Below, piece after piece: positions 62,533 to 64,000 of a DNA stretch of 64,000 nucleotides. Each line of letters starts with the position of its first letter. Within the stretch, counting starts at the first letter, position 1. The DNA comes from Streptacidiphilus sp. 4-A2 (GTDB lineage Bacteria; Actinomycetota; Actinomycetes; Streptomycetales; Streptomycetaceae). The notes under the pieces were generated by a model that was not told the origin of the DNA, ran no database searches, and saw only the letters and a list, made by a program, of their open reading frames with translations. Location: positions 2,108,001 to 2,172,000 of the forward strand of contig JAAFYY010000001.1 of the NCBI GenBank assembly GCA_014284505.1. Reading direction: 5' to 3'. A program made the translations under genes and the position numbers.

Positions 62533-63037
62533 CTAGCCCCGCACCTGCCCCTGCCGGCGCACGAGGCCGGTCTGGGCGATGAGGGTCTCGGGGTGGTCCG
62601 CGCCGAGCATCCGCTCCATATCGTCCACCAACGCATCGAAGTCGATGGCGGCCCCCTCCGCGTCCCCGCCTGCCCCGCTCGTGGGCGAGGTTGTTCCGGG
62701 AACCGATGAACAGGAACTGCAACTGCTCTACCACGCGGTCGAGTTCCTCGCCGAAGGCAGGATCCTGCGCTGCGGCTTCCTCCAGTGCCTCCATCGCCAG
62801 CCCCCAGGCGTCCTCGCTCGGCACGTCCCGCCCGGCCTCGACCTCCCCGGCCAGCGTCCTGAGCGCAGGGGCCTCGCCCAGCTTCCGGCCGACCAGGTCG
62901 TGGAGCTCCTCCAGCACGGCATCCACCGTGCGGTCGGCCTCCGTCCCCGCCGGGTCGGCCACATTCGCCCGGCGGACCGCCCGCGCGTACAGGTATCCGA
63001 CTGCGATCTCCATGCCCGCCAACCCAAGCTCCTTCAC
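62533..63037 (-). CDS. Uncharacterised helical protein
   Basis: From ATG 63037 ('MKELGLAGMEIAVGYLYARA') about 168 residues, predicted mostly helical and acidic ('VDAVLEELHDLVGRKLGEAP', 'EDAWGLAMEALEEAAAQDP'). A frameshift near 62670 leads to the more natural end 'MLGADHPETLIAQTGLVRR' and a stop at 62533. The ending 'GADHPETL' resembles TPR/kinesin-light-chain repeat ends. Function unknown; probably chromosomal background. Confidence 0.6.
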
Positions 63038-63395
63038 GACGTCACATTTCAGACGGCCAAGGACAGAAGTGCGAAAACCGGACCTGGCCCGCCTGACATG
63101 CAGCGCAGTACCTGCACACTGCGTCCGGCTTCTGCTCCGGACGGGCTGGAGGTGCGGGCGGGATGAAGCCGGTCACCCAGCCCGAACAGCCCGTCCCCCA
63201 GCTCCCTTCCGGTCAGCTGCTGCTCCTGTCACCGAGCAAGTCTCCTGGCGGCCGGCACCGAGGGCACCAGTAGAAACACGGGTTTCGGCCACCCAAGTCA
63301 CCGGGCCGGCCAGGTAGGCGAGTCGGGTTCTGGCACGGATCCCGCTGAGCGGTTACAGAGGGTCTCGGGATCCCCGGAGCGTAAGATGAGGAAGC
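63038..63395. other. Intergenic region, divergent genes
   Basis: No coding frame with a ribosome site is apparent. It separates the divergent helical protein and aldo/keto reductase genes and should contain both promoters; none could be fixed confidently. Confidence 0.45.
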
Positions 63396-64000
63396 ATGAC
63401 GATCATGAAGCGGACCCTCGGGAGTACCGGCGAGGACGTGACCATTCTCAGCTACGGCGCCATGGAGCTGAGGGGCGTGCCGCGCGGTCCCGAGATCGCG
63501 GACGACGAGGCGGGCCGTGTCCTGAACGCGGTCCTCGACGGCGGCATCAACCTGATCGACACCTCCCCCGACTACGGTCGCAGCGAGGAACTGATCGGCA
63601 CTCACATCGGCCGTCGCAGGGACGAGTTCTTCCTCTCCTCCAAGTGCGGCTGCCCGCTCGAGGTGCCGACCGACGCGCCGCCGCCCTACCCGCACGACTT
63701 CACTCCCGGCAACGTCCGCGCCAACGTCGAGCGCTCGCTGCGGCGGCTGCGCACCGATCGCCTCGACCTGGTCCAGGTGCACATGTCGCCGAGTGTGGCG
63801 ACGCTCGGGGAGAACCGCACGGTCGAGACGCTCAGGGACCTCCAGGCCGAAGGCAAGATCCGCTTCATCGGCATGTCGGGCATCCTGCCGAACCTGCCCG
63901 ATCACCTTGCGATGCGCGTCTTCGACGTCTTCCAGATCCCGTACTCGGCGGTCCAGCGCGATCACGAGGCACTCATCACCCAGGCTGCCGACGCGGGCGC
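63396..64000 (+). CDS. Aldo/keto reductase, 3' truncated by the window edge
   Basis: ATG 63396 after GAGGAAG ('MTIMKRTLGSTGEDVTILSY'); ATG 63405 is an alternative. AKR features: 'NLIDTSPDYGRSEELIG' with the catalytic Asp and Tyr, the Lys in 'FFLSSKCGCPLE', and 'LDLVQVHMSPSVATL' with the His of the tetrad. It reduces aldehydes or ketones with NADPH. Coding is still open at the window end (about 201 residues seen). No frameshift. Probably outside the biosynthetic region. Confidence 0.88.
   Translation, partial: MTIMKRTLGSTGEDVTILSYGAMELRGVPRGPEIADDEAGRVLNAVLDGGINLIDTSPDYGRSEELIGTHIGRRRDEFFLSSKCGCPLEVPTDAPPPYPHDFTPGNVRANVERSLRRLRTDRLDLVQVHMSPSVATLGENRTVETLRDLQAEGKIRFIGMSGILPNLPDHLAMRVFDVFQIPYSAVQRDHEALITQAADAG

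Noticed and set aside
61670-62536. Plus-strand open frame, part of which resembles DUF302 ('LIFGNPRAG')
   Set aside because: Only about 12 residues match, the rest is low-complexity, and it overlaps the antiporter start. At most a remnant; kept as a remark in the gap entry.
1-64000. CRISPR arrays, tRNA/rRNA genes, insertion sequences, attachment sites
   Set aside because: Looked for and not seen; the only repeats are the two short tandem arrays listed.

Overview
The window comes from a high-GC actinomycete, most likely Streptomycetaceae (Streptomyces, Kitasatospora or Streptacidiphilus). The grounds are the very G+C-rich codon use, GTG starts, GTGA/ATGA overlaps, AfsR/SARP regulators with NB-ARC and TPR domains, and the NRPS content. 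No rRNA, tRNA, CRISPR array or insertion sequence was seen. Many genes are broken by single-base frameshifts, mostly a lost base next to a short G or C run, and reading continues in the next frame with family motifs intact. I treat these as assembly errors, not pseudogenes, and give gene limits that span them.

Layout. 1-10.0 kb: a large secreted LamG/FG-GAP protein (5' truncated), an AfsR-like regulator on the minus strand, and a second secreted protein. 10.8-33.5 kb: NRPS cluster A, with A-PCP-C-PCP; C-A-PCP-C; a free PCP; a type II thioesterase; a P450; MbtH; C-A-PCP-C-A-PCP-R; a dimethylargininase/amidinotransferase-like enzyme; a PhyH dioxygenase; a Sfp-type PPTase; an MFS exporter; and a small protein. 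Four A domains and a canonical terminal reductase suggest a four-residue peptide aldehyde. The architecture recalls antipain/chymostatin/MAPI-type ureido peptide aldehydes; that link is inference.

33.6-41.8 kb: a LuxR-type regulator, a membrane protein with a repeat-like soluble tail, a PIG-V-like mannosyltransferase, a second AfsR-like regulator and a DUF4234 protein.

41.9-61.8 kb: cluster B, of visibly lower G+C. An ArsR-type regulator is divergent from an MFS exporter across a palindromic operator. A long minus-strand gene set follows (5'->3'): cation/proton antiporter, half-C/A/PCP/R NRPS, proline-iminopeptidase-like hydrolase, P450, an 18-bp gene for the pentapeptide MDYSH, a perfect 32-bp palindrome, a polytopic membrane protein, a FOXRED2-like flavoprotein, PhyH dioxygenase, zinc alcohol dehydrogenase, PhyH dioxygenase, TylF-type methyltransferase, ATP-grasp ligase and DAO-type flavin oxidase.

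The pentapeptide has the M-x-Y-x-H form of biarylitide precursors, the minimal RiPPs whose Tyr and His are crosslinked by a P450. Cluster B would then be a minimal RiPP embedded in an unusually large tailoring set. Its NRPS has a glycine-like A-domain code and a terminal reductase that has lost its catalytic Tyr and nucleotide-binding glycines. I consider this the most interesting system in the window. 62.5-64 kb: an unassigned protein and a 3'-truncated aldo/keto reductase.
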